Shown piece after piece: positions 23,694-35,308 of a stretch of DNA of 64,000 nt (its first letter is position 1; each line of letters opens with the position of its first letter). A program made the position numbers and the translations under genes. The DNA is from Acanthamoeba sp. SK_2022b (lineage: Eukaryota; Discosea; Longamoebia; Acanthamoebidae), in assembly GCA_027943245.1 (NCBI GenBank), contig JANDJZ010000147.1, positions 42,134-106,133 on the forward strand. The letters run 5' to 3'. The notes under the pieces are model-generated. The model did not search any database, was not told the origin of the DNA, and worked only from the letters and a program-made list of their open reading frames with translations.

Positions 23694-23859
23694 CCCCTGG
23701 ACCCGCCTCGCAGCGCAGCTGCAAGAGGACGATGGAGCCAGGGCGCCCAAAAGAAATAAGTCTAATCTTGATGTGAAGCAGGAAGGCGCTTCACTACCAG
23801 AGATTAAGCTGATAAGAACAGATACTACACTTGATCTTAGCCTCCAAGGCCGAGAAGAT
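23694..23859 (-). ncRNA. U2: U2 spliceosomal snRNA
   Basis: Minus-strand sequence begins ATCTTCTCGGCCTTGGAGGC and continues with the invariant U2 core TAAGATCAAGTGTAGTATC and TGTTCTTATC, including the GUAGUA branch-point recognition segment. Stem-loop IIb is a perfect hairpin (GTGAAGC paired with GCTTCAC). An Sm-type site TTATTTCTTTTGG follows, then a long 3' stem closed by CCCTGG and CCAGGG. The length of about 166-169 nt is close to other U2 RNAs. U2 pairs with the intron branch site in the spliceosome. The 5' end could lie three bases upstream (23862); the 3' end is inferred from the stem. Confidence 0.95.
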
Positions 23860-23884
23860 AATGTACCTTCCCACCTTGTGGTCC

Positions 23885-23891
23885 ATTTATA
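23885..23891 (-). promoter_or_regulatory. TATA box of the U2 snRNA gene
   Basis: TATAAAT on the minus strand, within GGGGTATAAATGG, about 30 bp upstream of the predicted U2 5' end. This is the spacing expected for a TATA element. Confidence 0.75.
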
Positions 23892-24090
23892 CCCCCAACC
23901 GCAGTGGGCGCACATAGGCGGGAAAAGGCGCGAACACGTCTTTCACCGAAGTGGTGTAGCAGCTGCATGTATGGACCATACACCTTTCGTCTTGATGGCT
24001 AAAGATGGAGCTGTTATATACACACGAGGATGCGCGAGCTGGTCTCTGACGGACCAGGACACGCGGGCCCACGTTTGCTTTATTGCTATA

Positions 24091-25388
24091 TCAGAGGCCG
24101 CTGGCGCCTTCCTCCTCGTCCATGGCGAACCCGCCGATCCTGGCCTCGTTCGACGAGAAGAACTGGCGGAAGCTCGTGAAGAAGCCTGGGACGGAGGTGG
24201 CGTCAGCAAGGCCGCACGAGCAGACGCGCGAGGCAACGTAGTACCTTCGGAGGGGAGCTTCTTCCAAAATTGATAGCAGTAGTTGAGGATGAACAGCTGC
24301 GTGATCATGAAGACGACATGAGCGTGTAGAGGACGGGAGAAAGAGAGGAAGAGAGGAAGAGTGGAGTGGAGTGGAGTGGAGTGGAGTGGAGTGGAGTGGA
24401 GTGGAGTGGAGTGGAGTGGAGTGGAGTGGAGTGGAGTGGAGTACCTCGCCGACGAGAAAGAGGAAGCCGATGACGAGGACGGTGCCCTGAATGGAGTGAT
24501 CGAGCAGCTCGAGCAGCATGAAGATTACCATCAACATCACGTTGAGGCACACCAAGGTCATGAACTGCGCGGAAGGTGAGAGGGAGAGAGACTGGCTTAG
24601 CAAGTGGAGGAGAACGAACGAACGAACGTGAAGGAGAGCACTGAAGAAGGCGTACGGCGAGAGTGAGGCGGGCGCTGTAGGCGAAGGCGCCCCACAAGCC
24701 GACAGCAGCCACGCCCAGGTTGGGGAAGATCATCCACTTGAAAGTGGGCAGCAGGATATACACGAGGCACATCATCTGCACCAATACAACACCAACGTCA
24801 AATGCACGCAAGAGGAGAAGGAGGGGTGTGGCAAGCAATCGAGGAAGCGTGGGGACAGAATTTGTGAAAATCGCGTACGAGGTGAACGAGAGAGATGATC
24901 TTGATGGTAGAGGCCATCGTGCGTATCTCGATGAAGGCGCCGTATGGCGAAGGCTCTACGACCTGATGCGTATCGAGGTCAATCCTCGGCATGGGAGTGG
25001 CGTAGCGCGCTGCCGACCCATCCAGAGAATAAGAGGTCGATTTCGTGGAAGTAGATGCTGGTGTGGGACCCACAGCATCGCTCCTCGAGGTAGGGGTAGC
25101 ACTGGCACCACCAGCTCTCCCTATCGACATCGCTGATGTAGCAGGGGTCGACAGGGCCGACACCAGCTTCCCATCACCATTTCTAATAGAGTAGGAGGGC
25201 TGGTGTTTCTTGTCTTGATGATCTTCACTCTGCAGCGCACCCCTCCCCTTTTGGCGATTCTCCTTTAGCAGAATCTCGACTTCAACATCCTCTTCTGGTG
25301 TCTCCTCGACGGTGAATTCATCGTCATCATCGCCGAACTCTGCGGCCCAGTCGATCTCAGCCTCTTTCTTCACAGCCCCCAGCTTCAT
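24091..25388 (-). CDS. Four-span membrane protein with acidic N-terminus, unknown function
   Basis: Five to six exons. The start is chosen at the ATG at 25388 (MKLGAVKKEAEIDWAAEF, then a run of Asp). About 150 residues of acidic and then Ser/Thr/Ala-rich cytosolic sequence precede the membrane part. The hydrophobic segments are KIISLVHL joined to MMCLVYILLPTF, NLGVAAVGLWGAFAYSARL, FMTLVCLNVMLMVIFMLLEL, TVLVIGFLFLVGE and VVFMITQLFILNYCYQFW; exact topology is uncertain. The C-terminal exon encodes FFTSFRQFFSSNEARIGG and ends in an acidic tail. I recognise no family. The organisation suggests a small endomembrane tetraspan protein (inference). Confidence 0.7.
24361..24441. repeat. (GGAGT)n pentamer repeat in an intron
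   Basis: About 16 perfect tandem GGAGT units in an intron of the four-span membrane protein gene. Confidence 0.95.
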
Positions 25389-25495
25389 ATTTTGCTCTCC
25401 TTGATCGACGATCTGTCGATGAAAAGATCTGCCCACTTTTCCATAAATTTGTTGTGGAACCGCAAAATCGTTTCAGAAACTTTTACGTAATTTAA

Positions 25496-26518
25496 TTACA
25501 TACGAAGAAGCTGACGACAAGCGTAGAAGAATGCACGTCGAGCACCCAGGGCATAGGTGGGAGCAAAGCTGGCGGCGGTGAGGTTCGTGGCGCCGGTCAT
25601 GTAACCCGTCATGAGATGCGGAAGGACTCCAGCGGGCTTGACAACGCGAAGATTAACGCCAACGTGCTTGAAGCCCCACCAGCCGGGGGCCACCATCGTC
25701 ACAGGGTCGACGTCGTTCTCGGCCACTCGAAGCGTACGCGCTCCAACAAGGCGGTCAAAGTACCGCGCGCCCGCGTGGCTCATGACGCGAGGCGAGCCGA
25801 AGGTGATCTGACGCAGCTGGCTGGTGTTCTCGACGAGTAGGGCCAGTTGGAGGGTGGCCAGGGTGGCCTGAGCCCCACCGAGGCTGTGGCCGCTCGTGGT
25901 GACGTTGAGCTGGCCGAGGCTGAGGCCCTGGCTCGAGGCATGGTCGTTGAGGATCTGAAGCACTTGCGGCCACGAGCTCAGGAAGGCGTCGAGGAAGCCC
26001 TTGTGGATGTAGCCGCCCTCAGGCAGGAGAGGGGACCCCACGACAGGAAAGCTGGTCAAGTCGGTGACCAGGTCGCGGCCAGTTGATGTGCCCTTGTAGG
26101 AAAGGATCACTTGGTTGGACTTGGCACGAACGTAGCCCGTCGAGAGGTCCGTGGCGAAGGCCTTGACGACGTAGCCCTCTTGATCATGGCAGTTGTCTTC
26201 GAGGTTCGAGTAGGCGAGGCTGCAGACCTGACCGAGCTTGAGGATCTCTTCCTGAGAGAAGGTGTTGATGTTGTCCGCGAGTTCGTTGGGGATGTAGACG
26301 AAGGACATGCCCAAGTCTTCCGTGGTGGGGGCGGGCTCGTTGTCTTCAGGTTGGTTCTCCTCATGGATGTTGCTGAAGGAGAAGAACTTGGAACCCAGAA
26401 GGGAGTGGTTAAGCGGCGTTGGGGTAGTAGTGCTCGAAGTGGGAGTCAACGTAGCAGGAGCCACCGGGGCAGCAAGCGAGGAGAAGAGGTTCTTGAAGGC
26501 ACTGGCAATGAAGGCCAT
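25496..26518 (-). CDS. Class 3 (fungal-type) lipase, copy 1
   Basis: Intronless 340-residue ORF of the lipase_3 alpha/beta hydrolase family. The core starts at VCSLAYSNLED and continues VILSYKGTSTGRDLVTDL and GGYIHKGFLDAF. The nucleophile elbow is TTSGHSLGGAQAT with Ser212. GSPRVMSHAGARYFDRLV, NDVDPV (candidate acid D271) and GFKH or PHLM (His285 or His301) complete the catalytic set. No clear signal peptide is seen, so it may be intracellular or lipid-droplet-associated. It is nearly identical (about 333 of 340 residues) to the plus-strand ORF at 61951-62973 and lies in an inverted duplication with it. Confidence 0.9.
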   Translation of the reverse strand: MAFIASAFKNLFSSLAAPVAPATLTPTSSTTTPTPLNHSLLGSKFFSFSNIHEENQPEDNEPAPTTEDLGMSFVYIPNELADNINTFSQEEILKLGQVCSLAYSNLEDNCHDQEGYVVKAFATDLSTGYVRAKSNQVILSYKGTSTGRDLVTDLTSFPVVGSPLLPEGGYIHKGFLDAFLSSWPQVLQILNDHASSQGLSLGQLNVTTSGHSLGGAQATLATLQLALLVENTSQLRQITFGSPRVMSHAGARYFDRLVGARTLRVAENDVDPVTMVAPGWWGFKHVGVNLRVVKPAGVLPHLMTGYMTGATNLTAASFAPTYALGARRAFFYACRQLLRM

Positions 26519-26813
26519 GATGTCGAGTGGTGTGGAGTTGTACTGAGGTGTTGATGTGAGCTGGTGTTTGTGAATACTGGCGACGAAAAGCAGGCTGAGA
26601 AAATACCTCCCTCGCCTCGGTTTGGAAGCACACCCTGGACCAACCCTAAAAATCGGTTGGCGCGCAACCGAAAAGCGTTACAAGTTAACAATGCACAATT
26701 GTCGACAGATACGTTTCTGATCATTATCCGGTCTTGCCTTCCAACGCCTGCGGTTAGGAAGGCCCCAAGCCCCACATCGGACCCTGTGCCCTCTTTATAA
26801 TAATAGAGATATA

Positions 26814-28075
26814 TCAATTATTATAAATAAAAACAATTAAAACGGGTAAGGATAGAAAGAATGAACAGACAAACAGAATAAATAAACAGAAATAATATTC
26901 GCAAAACAACAGGAGGAGGTCGATGACGACTACGCATACTGCTGGCGGCACGGCCGCGCTCAACTGGCTGGCCGACCGCGCGAGCGAGGCCGGCAAGCCG
27001 GCGCCACGCATCACCTCACGCCACCGGTCTCGCGTCAGCCCCCGCAGTTGGCCCACCGTGGTCAGCTCCTGCTTGGCCAGCTCAACGACCAGCGGCTTGA
27101 GCATCGACACCTCCATCTCTTCCTTCCTTTTGTGCGTGTCAACATTACTGTGAGACTGTCATCGGCAAGGCGAGCGTTGTGCGAGCGTTGTTGGAGGGGG
27201 GGGGCTGCAGGGAGATGGTACTGGGCGAGGAGGCACAGGAAGCTGTCGACTGAGCTCTCGTTCTGTAGCGTCGCCGCATTCACAGCCGTACCAACTGTTG
27301 ATGGTGGAGGTTGCGATGGCTCGAGCTTGATCCGCTTCTTCGCCCTCTGCTCCGCGTCACCATCATCATTACCATCTTCATATCCATCGCCATCGCCATC
27401 GCCACTACTATCGTCCTCCGGCCTCCGTTCCCTCACCCTCGCTCCTCCTCTTGGCCCCTCCTGTGAAGTGTGGAGTCGACCCCCCCCCCATCTCCCCGAT
27501 CCATGTGAGCCATTTGGTCGCCACTTGGCTGTGTGGTTGTCACTCTTTGCGCACCTCGTCGAAAGGCGATTCGCTGGCGCTGAGGGTCGGCGACGAGAGG
27601 GCACCGGCGCAGCGTGTCAAAGAACTTGGGCGTGCGGTAGCGCACCTCGAGCCTGTCGATCAGGTCGCCGGCGGTGTAGCGCGACGGGTGGGACAGGTGG
27701 CTGGCGACCGCCGGTCCGACGGACACGGAGCGCTCGATGCCGAACGACGTCTTCTTGTCGGGCATGACGCTGCGCTGTGTAAACGCCGGGGAGGCAGGCG
27801 ATGGTGAAGGCGTACAGAGGCGCGCCTGCCGGACCTCCAGAGCGATGGTGCCAGCTGTCCCCTGGCGTCGATCGTCATCACCGTCCTCGCCGTCATCGTT
27901 CGCGTTTTCGTGGTTGTCGTCCGCAGTCGCGTGATCGTGATCGAGGAAGATGGCCTTGCGGAGCATGAACGGCTGTGTGAGGGTCCTGCCCGCCGCGTCG
28001 GTCCCGACCCGCACTCCGTGGGCTACCCTTTCCTCGCTCGAGCGCCTTGGCCCTGCGAAAGAGGCGTACACGCCT
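26814..28075 (-). pseudogene. 5'-truncated DUF7918-like family member (F1)
   Basis: Minus-strand remnant of the family also found at 31505, 44863, 55886 and 59858. Present: the exon starting GPRRSSEERVAHGVRVGTDA, including GTIALEVRQARL, KKTSFGIERSVSVGP and DRLEVRYRTPKFFDTL; an acidic/KKRIK exon; and the last exon LKPLVVELAKQELTTVGQLR. The first two exons seen in the other members are absent: homology stops at about 28075 beside the TBC gene promoter. An 11-bp deletion removes the normal stop (VVIDD followed by TAA), so the frame runs on to 26814. Most likely non-functional. Confidence 0.75.
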
Positions 28076-28335
28076 GCCACTCCAAACAGCCAATAAGCCG
28101 GCAGGGCACAGGCGCTGCTGCACCTGGTATTGCGTGCCGCGTGTTGCGGAGTTGTTTGAACAGGAGAAGAAGAGAATTCGAGGGAAAAGAGAAAGAGAAA
28201 GGCGCTGGGTTGCAACCTGTCGCACAAGACCCAACAACATTGAAGAGGAGAGACGTCAACCGAAGGAGGAACAGTAGAGAAGCCACCTGCCTAGAATTGT
28301 ACACGTGTTTTGATTTGAAGATAGAAGTCACTCGG

Positions 28336-31151
28336 ATGAAATCCAGCAGCTGGAGCTCATCATCGTCAACAGCCAAGGGTGAGGGTCTCTTTACCGCTTG
28401 GGCGCGACGTTTAGTAGAAGCTGTAGAAGCTGCCGCTCCCTCCTCTTCCTCTACTGCGGTCCCTCCGCCACTCGTTCCTGAAGACGATGACAAGTACGCT
28501 TCAGCCTCATTTTAGCTTAGATTTTATTTTCTTCACACGAATTTTGCCCTTTCCTATGGATCTATAGGCCTCACCTTGCTTTCTCCATGTTGCAATGCTG
28601 TTTGGTCTCTTCTTCTGCTCTACGCGCATTCGAATTGCTCTGCATCTCTGTGGGTTCGTCCGTGGGTGGTATGTGGGCGTGGAGGGCAGGCGTTTGTTGG
28701 GGTCGCTCAAGGCGGCGCTGAGTTTGCCCTCCACGACCGACACCCCACTCGAACGCGTCATTGCCACTCGTCCCATGTACCCTTCTTCTCCACCATGTTC
28801 TCTCTCTCTCTCTCTTGTCTTTCTCGTTGCGTTCTTTCTCTCCCAACTTTTGCCTGCGCGTCTTTGTCCGCGCTTGTGGGTCGTGTAGCGGTAGTGGTGG
28901 TGATGGGGAGGGGCACCCTTCTCTTCCCCTCCTTCTCTAACAGTGCTTTGATCTGATATGGTCGGGACGTCGTGTGTATGTGTGTGTAGGACCTTGCCAC
29001 CCAAGGACTCCGAGGCCCAGAAGCGACACGCCAAGGAGTACCTCGAGATGGTGAAAGGGTTCAAGAAGAAAGGCACCAATTGCTCACCACACCTCTTCTC
29101 GCTCTACACGCGTACACGAACTTACGAGAGATCTCTCGCTCCCATCCATTGCAGAGGAGAAGGAGAGGAAGGAGAAGGAGAAGCGGGAGAAGCTGCGGCT
29201 CAACAAGGAGAAGCGACTCATTGAAGCCCGCGGCGTGTGGCGCGACGAGATCATCCCTCAGTGGGAGAAGCTGTACGCTACTCACCTTCTCCTCCTCTTC
29301 TTCCGCATGTTACATATGGTGGCCTTATTCTGACGCGTTGCTGCGCCCTTGTCGTGCGTCGTGTGCTGTGTCGTGTGTCGTTGTATCGACAGAAAGGGGA
29401 CTCGGCGTATATCGGATCTGGTGTGGCAGGGCGTTCCGCCATCCGTGCGCGGCCAAGTGTGGATGCTCGAACTGGCCAACAACCTCCAGATCACCCCAGG
29501 CAAGCAACCTTTCCCTCCCCCCCATCCGGCAACGCACTCGTGGCTTCTCCCTTTGCCTGGTCTGACACCACTGCGTGCGCGCAGAGCTGTTCCAAATTTT
29601 GGAGGCCAAGAGCCAGCGAGCCAAGGAGGAGGAGAAGCGAAAGAGAAAGGAGCAGGACGAGGCCTTCCTCAAGGCCTTTCAACGGAAATACGGTAAGCTC
29701 TTCGGTACTTTCACGCAAATCATGTGACATTTGTTTGATTTTATTTTTCTAATTATTTATTTGAATAATAACATAAACGTAATTCCCTTTTCTTGTCGCC
29801 GGCGGTGTCGTGTAGGTGAGAGCGCGGTGAAGGGCGAGAGCAGGGAGGAGGACGGGGACGAATCGAGCGAGAGCGGCGCCAACGACGACCTGGCGCCCAA
29901 CGGCGAGCTCGAAGGCCCCGGGGCACAAACAGACGCAGGTACACCAACCTGTCTCCCCTCCCTCTTTTTGTCGGCGTCGTTGCGTTGGTCGGGCGCGCCG
30001 CCAGATGTCTCTCTGTGACTCACAGCGGCCCCGACAGATTGCGATCCGGAGGACAGCATTTGGGTGATAGGCAAGGAGAACACCGTGAGCCTCATCCCCC
30101 TCGACCTGCCTCGCACCTTCCCCTGCCTCAGCTTCTTTCAAGTCGGCGGGCCCTCCCACGGGCCTCTGGGCCAGGTATTCATTACATTACTTTTAAATGT
30201 TTTAAATTAAATTTGCTATTTTAATATTTGGGTAAATAATTTGTCTCACATTGTATGTGTGTGCAGGTTTTGGAGGCCTATGTGTGCTATCGGCCGGACA
30301 TCGGTTACGTGCAGGGCATGTCCTACCTGGCCGCCGTGATGCTCCTCTACATGGACACCTTTCCGGCCTTCTGCTGTCTCGCAAACCTTCTCAACTCTCC
30401 CATTCTGGTACCTGCACACATCACTCTCTCTCTCTCTCTCTCCATGTTGTTGGGAGAGCTCTCCAGGAGCACGATTTGATTCAACTTCTGACGTGCGACG
30501 ACTTGACGCGCACGCGCGACGCAAAGGTGTGCTTCTATCGGATGGACATGGCGCACATCAGCAAGTACGTGCGCGTACTGGACGCCATCATGGCCGAACA
30601 CATTCCACGAGTTCACAACCACCTCCGCAGCCTGGACATCTCCACCGACCTGTACATAATGGATTGGGTCCTCACCCTCTTTTGTAAAGTAAGCCTCTCC
30701 TCCCCTTCTAGCCATTCCTTAATTTTATTTTATAAATTATATATATATATAATTTAATTGAATTGCATTGTTTGTATCCATGACTTACGCGAGCTGGTTA
30801 TCATGCGTGCACAGGCGCTGCCGTTGGACATCGCGACGCGGGTGTGGGACAACTACTTCCTGCGCGGGGACATCTTCCTCTACGCCACGATCGCGGGCGT
30901 CCTCTCCTACCTCTCTCCGCAGCTCGAACACGGCACCTTTGACGAGTGTCTGCAGCTCCTCACCCACCTGCCTCAGGTAACACCTGCCTTTCCCGCGTGT
31001 GTGCGTGTGTGCGTGTGCTCATGTACGTGGTCTTGAATTGAATGAGCAGGACATGGACGAGACGGGGCTGTTCCAGCACATCAGCAACATCAACATCTCG
31101 CCCAAGCGGCTGGAGGAGCTGCTCGTCGAGCAGGGCCTCGAGGTCAGCTGA
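28336..31151 (+). CDS. TBC domain Rab GTPase-activating protein (TBC1D12/14-like)
   Basis: About ten exons. A Ser-rich N-terminus ([17 protein letters not shown]) is followed by a basic coiled stretch and the TBC domain, which begins [19 protein letters not shown]. The arginine-finger motif is [10 protein letters not shown] (IxxDxxR) and the glutamine-finger motif is [17 protein letters not shown]. Then follow [31 protein letters not shown] and the end at GLEVS (stop 31149-31151). Both catalytic fingers are present, so Rab GAP activity is expected. Closest recalled architecture is TBC1D12/14. An inserted acidic exon ([15 protein letters not shown]) splits the domain. The start lies 260 bp from the truncated F1 copy. 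Confidence 0.88.
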
Positions 31152-31504
31152 GGGCGAGCCTAACCGTGACACTATGTGTCGACGCGTGCCCACACGGTGT
31201 CCGTCACGGCGAGCAGCCAAGAAAAATGAAACTTTATTTATTGATTTATTTGCCGACTTTACAACGACCGATCCCGCGACCGCCGATGCTGGCGACCGAC
31301 GCTGTTCTCGCGAGCAGCAAGCTGCCTTCAGGCTGCTCTCTCTCTCTCTTAAGAGCGCGGTCGAGTGCCTGCGCAGCCGTGTCCACAATAATTCACGGGA
31401 AAGCCTGCCTTTGTGCTTTTATGCTTGTCCAGTAAAGCGAGTAGACTGTCTTATCGTCGAGTTTAGCGTGCTGCAAGAGGTCTACTCTCTACACTTGCGT
31501 TGAG
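31152..31504. other. Intergenic spacer
   Basis: 353 bp between the TBC gene and the next DUF7918-like gene, same strand. No feature recognised. Confidence 0.5.
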
Positions 31505-32870
31505 ATGCAGCAACACCAGAAGAGGGTCAAGGCGGCCTTCCCTCCTGTGGGCGAGCTTGCAAGGACGGCCGAGCTGTGTAGAAACCCTCAGCCTCCCGCC
31601 ACGAACAAGGTGACCCTTGCCGTGCTCGTAAACGGCGAGGCATGCGACTGCGTTTACATCTCTCAGGCGGCAGTCGACGCCCATTGTGTACGCCGACGCC
31701 AATGATGGGTTGTCCGCTGACGGTGGTCTGATCGTGTGTGGGCGAGTAGCTGCCGACTGCAGCAGGATGGTATGTGGAGCTGCCGGAACAAGACGATGGA
31801 GCCGACGATGAAGGTAAAGAAGAGCGTGCTTTCGAGCTTAGCTGCACCTGGAGTCCGAAGAAGATGCAAAAAGCATACCTGATGGTTGACGGCCGCCGAG
31901 CCTCGTGCAGCGGTATCACCTTCACTTCCGCGCATGAGCGACGTAGCACTGACGCAAGCTGGCTCAGCTTCGGTGAAGGCTTGGCTCTGCCAGGGCTATA
32001 GGTACACTTGGAAAGGAAACCGCTACCTGGAGCCATTCGTACTACGCAAGGCCACGTTCGAGGCCGGACTGGACAACAGCGGCCGAGGCACCACCCCAAG
32101 CGCCATCGGCACCATAGCCCTCAACGTGTGGCAGATGGAGTTGGTGCAATCGACCTCGGAGGATGAATGCGATGGCCCCGATCTCCAACAGGAACCCCAG
32201 CAGGACCAGGAGCGCCAGGAGCCTCCTTCAGGGAAAAGCGCGTTCGGCATTGAGTGGTCGGTCGAGCCAGGGCACGCCACCCGCGTCGGGAGAGTCAATA
32301 GGGACCCGAAGGCTCCCTCAGTTCGCAGGTCCAAGCTGCTGCTGTCGCTCAGCGTGAGGTACCGCACGCGTGCCTTCTTCGAAGCTCTGCAGGGCCACAT
32401 CGACACCGTCCAAGGTGACCCTCTCCACCACGTGCATGCATGCCTGGCTATCATGCGCCAACAAGGTCGTCCCGACAGGGTGGAGAGAGACGATCATCCT
32501 GGACTCGGATAGCCCAGATGAGGAGAGGACGAACAAGCGGAGGAGGACCGAACAGGAGCCCAGCACGCGGCCGCTCACCAGGAACTCTACCGTGGACACC
32601 TTTCTCTGCCGTCTAGCCGAGTAAGAGCACTCCCCCCCCAACGCAACAACTTCTCCTCAGAGCCGTTCGAACGACAGGAAAGAGGAGATGGAGATGGCGC
32701 TCCTCAAGACGCTGCTGCGGGAGTTGATGAAGCGCGACGTCAATACCGTTGGGCAGATGCGCGCGTGGACGATCCCGCAGTGGAAGGAGATCATCCGCGA
32801 GTCCGGCTTGCCCGCCTTGCTGGCAGCGTCCGCGCACGAGCTGGCCGGTCCGCTTCCGCCTACCTCCTAA
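31505..32870 (+). CDS. DUF7918-like protein (F2), diverged member
   Basis: Five exons with the family layout. Exon 1 has VTLAVLVNGEACDCVYISQ. Exon 2 has AGWYVELPEQ and AYLMVDGRRASC. Exon 3 has YLEPFVLRKATFEAG, IGTIALNVWQMEL, KSAFGIEWSVEPG and SVRYRTRAFFEALQG. Exon 4 carries the basic patch NKRRRTEQEPS and NSTVDTFLCRLAE. The last exon encodes the helical tail LRELMKRDVNTVGQMRAW. The pattern of an extensible beta-rich N-terminal half ending in a VDG motif and an FRYRP-like strand resembles fungal DUF7918 as I remember it; function unknown. The basic patch could be a nuclear localisation signal. It is clearly more divergent than the other four copies, and its reading frames look intact. Confidence 0.65.
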
Positions 32871-33050
32871 AGCCCTCCCCGAGCTACGCGCACCCAAAGG
32901 CCAAGTGGCGGACGAGAAGGAGATAGAAGGCGATAGAGTGAAGAGGTAGTCGAAATGAAATAGTGTATTCGCTCACGCCGAAGGGTGATGTTCAAAACTG
33001 GCGCGGTGAGCGTCTGCGCGGAAGAACCGAGCAAAAAAGGAGGCGGTCGC

Positions 33051-34026
33051 CTAGTTGATCTTGACGGCGGGGACGGAGCGGGCAGCCTGCGACGAGCAGA
33101 TGCTGAGCTGCTGGCACACGGTCTGGGGATCTGTAGGAAATGCAATGAAAGAGCAAGATTAATCTCTTGGATGATAACAAGGAAAAAAGTTGAGAGATGG
33201 AGGAAGGTTACCCTCGTTGGCCTGGATGTACTGGACGATAAGGGGAGTGTAGGTGTCCACGAACACGAGGCACTGCGAGGCGAAGGGAGTCAGACGGCAC
33301 ACGCGACCGAGGAGACCCTCAATCTGGGTGACGGTCTGGTTGGCCTGCACGTAGGACTCGATGAAACCGACGAGCATCTTGCAGATCTGGCAGTCCTCGG
33401 GGCTGGCTGCTCCATAAATTGTCGGGTAAGAAAGATGAAAGATGAAATTCTAGTAGCACTATTGAGAAGACAAAAGGTAACCCTACCCTCAACAACCTCG
33501 ACGGTGGGGAACTTCTCGAGGTCGGCGACGGCGGCCTGGGCCTTGACGTACGACGTGCAGAGACCAAGCTGCTTGCAGGCATTCTCGGGATCTTTTCAAT
33601 GGGTAAAGGTCAACATTGTTGAAAAAATGGAATGGTGAAGAGGTTGGTTGCGTTGACGTACCCTCGTACTTGATGATGTAGTTGATCAGGACGGGGACAT
33701 AGTACTCAACAAAGGAATCGCACTGGTCACGGAAGGGCTCGGGCGACAGAGCGCACACGACCTCGAGCTGCTTGATGATCTGAGCCTGGGTGTAGTTCTG
33801 CTGGAGGTAGCCATCGATGTACTGTACAAGACCAAGTTGTAATGGTAAGGTTCTGATGCCCGACAATCTTTGGACCAAAGATTGGGAAGATTGGTAATTA
33901 ATTTGATGGCCGTACCTGAACGGCGAACTGGCACAGGGGGCAGGTCTCCTGGGCCGAGGCGGGGGTGATGGCGGCAAAGCCGCAGAGGAGGAAGGCGATG
34001 GTGAGGAGCGACGCGACAGCCTTCAT
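33051..34026 (-). CDS. Prosaposin-like secreted protein with two saposin B domains
   Basis: Five or so exons. A signal peptide (MKAVASLLTIAFLLCGFA) is followed by two saposin B-type units. Unit 1 runs from ETCPLCQFAVQ through CDSFVEYYVPVLINYI to ACKQLGLC. Unit 2 runs from DCQICKMLVGFIESYV through CLVFVDTYTPLIVQYI to VCQQLSIC. Each unit has the six-cysteine spacing of the family. Saposin-like proteins bind lipids or membranes in lysosomes; in amoebae some members perforate membranes of ingested bacteria. Which role applies here cannot be read from sequence. The ending is ARSVPAVKIN at 33054, stop 33051. Confidence 0.88.
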
Positions 34027-34369
34027 CTTTCTGAAACGTGGTGGGGAGGAATGCCGCAAACCGCCATGTCCGATAATTCATGGCTGTGCCCACCTGCCGA
34101 CGTGGCTGCTGGTGATTGGGTCGATAGTTCTTTCGTGCGCTCTTTCCTTTATCCTAATAACACTTTTGATTGGACTTCGGCGAATTACGGCAACTGTCCG
34201 CCAATTCGATTGGTTGCCGTCCTCCGTAACTTTTGGCGTAGGTTTCCTTTTCGTGGGGCAGACCCAGCGAGATGTGGGAGAAAGCGGTCATGTTTGGGCT
34301 GTGTGCCGACCTTGTACTAACAAGAGGACACGTGAAGAAAGGAGGGAGCGTGTGTGTGGTGGTGAACGT

Positions 34370-35050
34370 CTACTCCCTCAGCTCGGTTCGACGGTCCTCG
34401 CGCAAGCCGTAGATCAGGAAGCCCAGACCCAGCGCCAAGCTCAGACCCGAGTGGATGCTGACGCCGAGCGGGTTGAGGATGCCCTCCTTGTACATCCAAG
34501 CCGCTATGAGGCCATCTGCGCAAAAGAGGGTCAGGCGTGGGCCAAACTACACCATCTATTATCGGGGGGGGGGGCACGCACTGCCAATGTTGAGAGCGGC
34601 CAGGACGTTGCTGAGCTGCTGACGCTTGGCTGGCTCCTTGATGTGGCAGGCCGCGTGAACCGATAAGGCAGCAAGGGCAACCGTCTGCAGGCTATGTATG
34701 GAGAAGAGGAAAAGGTCGTCAGCGGCCACTACGAACGTACTTCAATGTTGGGCCTTGTGACTCACTTACCCGAACAGGCGCAGCGTGTAGAGGCCCGAAG
34801 AGGACTCAAGCATGGGCACCCATCTCGACGGCTGGCCCACTAGGTCGTAGCAAAGATGCGGGTTGATCTGCAGGCAAAGTGGCAAGTCAAGAGAGGCCCA
34901 CTTTGCTCATTCTTCCGCTTCGCACACGAGAATAGGAGGCAGAAGGGTCGGTACCAGCGAGGCGGCACCGATGACGCCACTGATGAGGCCGTAGCTGGCC
35001 GTAAGCTGGGGGAAGGTAATCATTCCGCCGATGGAGTATTCCTGCGCCAT
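34370..35050 (-). CDS. Small four-span membrane protein, unknown
   Basis: Four exons encode about 150 residues: MAQEYSIGGMITFPQLTASY, then LISGVIGAASL, a loop with INPHLCYDLVGQPSRWVPML, then LQTVALAALSVHAACHI, an exon starting DGLIAAWMYKEGILNPLG, and LSLALGLGFLIYGLREDR. The start is at the ATG at 35048-35050 and the stop at 34370. Splice junctions are GT-AG and in frame. I do not recognise the family; an ER or mitochondrial membrane protein is possible. Confidence 0.65.
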
Positions 35051-35308
35051 CCTGTCGTTGTTTGTGTGTTCAGAGTTGTTTGTAGAAGTGGGGACAGGGC
35101 GAGGGAGGATTTTATACAGGGCACACGCGCTGGCTGGCCTCGTCCGCAGTTCGCTATGAGCCACGCTTGAGGCCCGCCGACTGCTGGTCTGTTTTTCGTG
35201 TGGGCGGGGCGCTCGGGGCAGGGAGAAGTCGTCGACATGCAACTCGCCAGCAGTAAATGCTTGTCTAGTGATATCGTTGATGGTGGTAGATGGCAATGCT
35301 ACCAATCC

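Larger units (their letters stand above)
25480..28075 (-). repeat. Arm of 2.6-kb inverted duplication (partner 60347-62990)
   Basis: The lipase gene, its flanks and most of the neighbouring DUF7918-like gene are present here on the minus strand and again at 60347-62990 on the plus strand, in the same relative order. Similarity starts at the GTACGCCTCT block upstream of the acceptor near 28066 and ends just after the lipase stop codon. Confidence 0.88.

Noticed and set aside
23980..24010. Similarity to the U5 snRNA loop (CTTTCG then CTAAAG)
   Set aside because: The invariant loop sequence GCCTTTTAC is absent and the flanking stems do not form.
24361..24441. Array-like tandem repeat considered as CRISPR
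   Set aside because: Five-base perfect units without spacers in a eukaryotic intron; a simple satellite.
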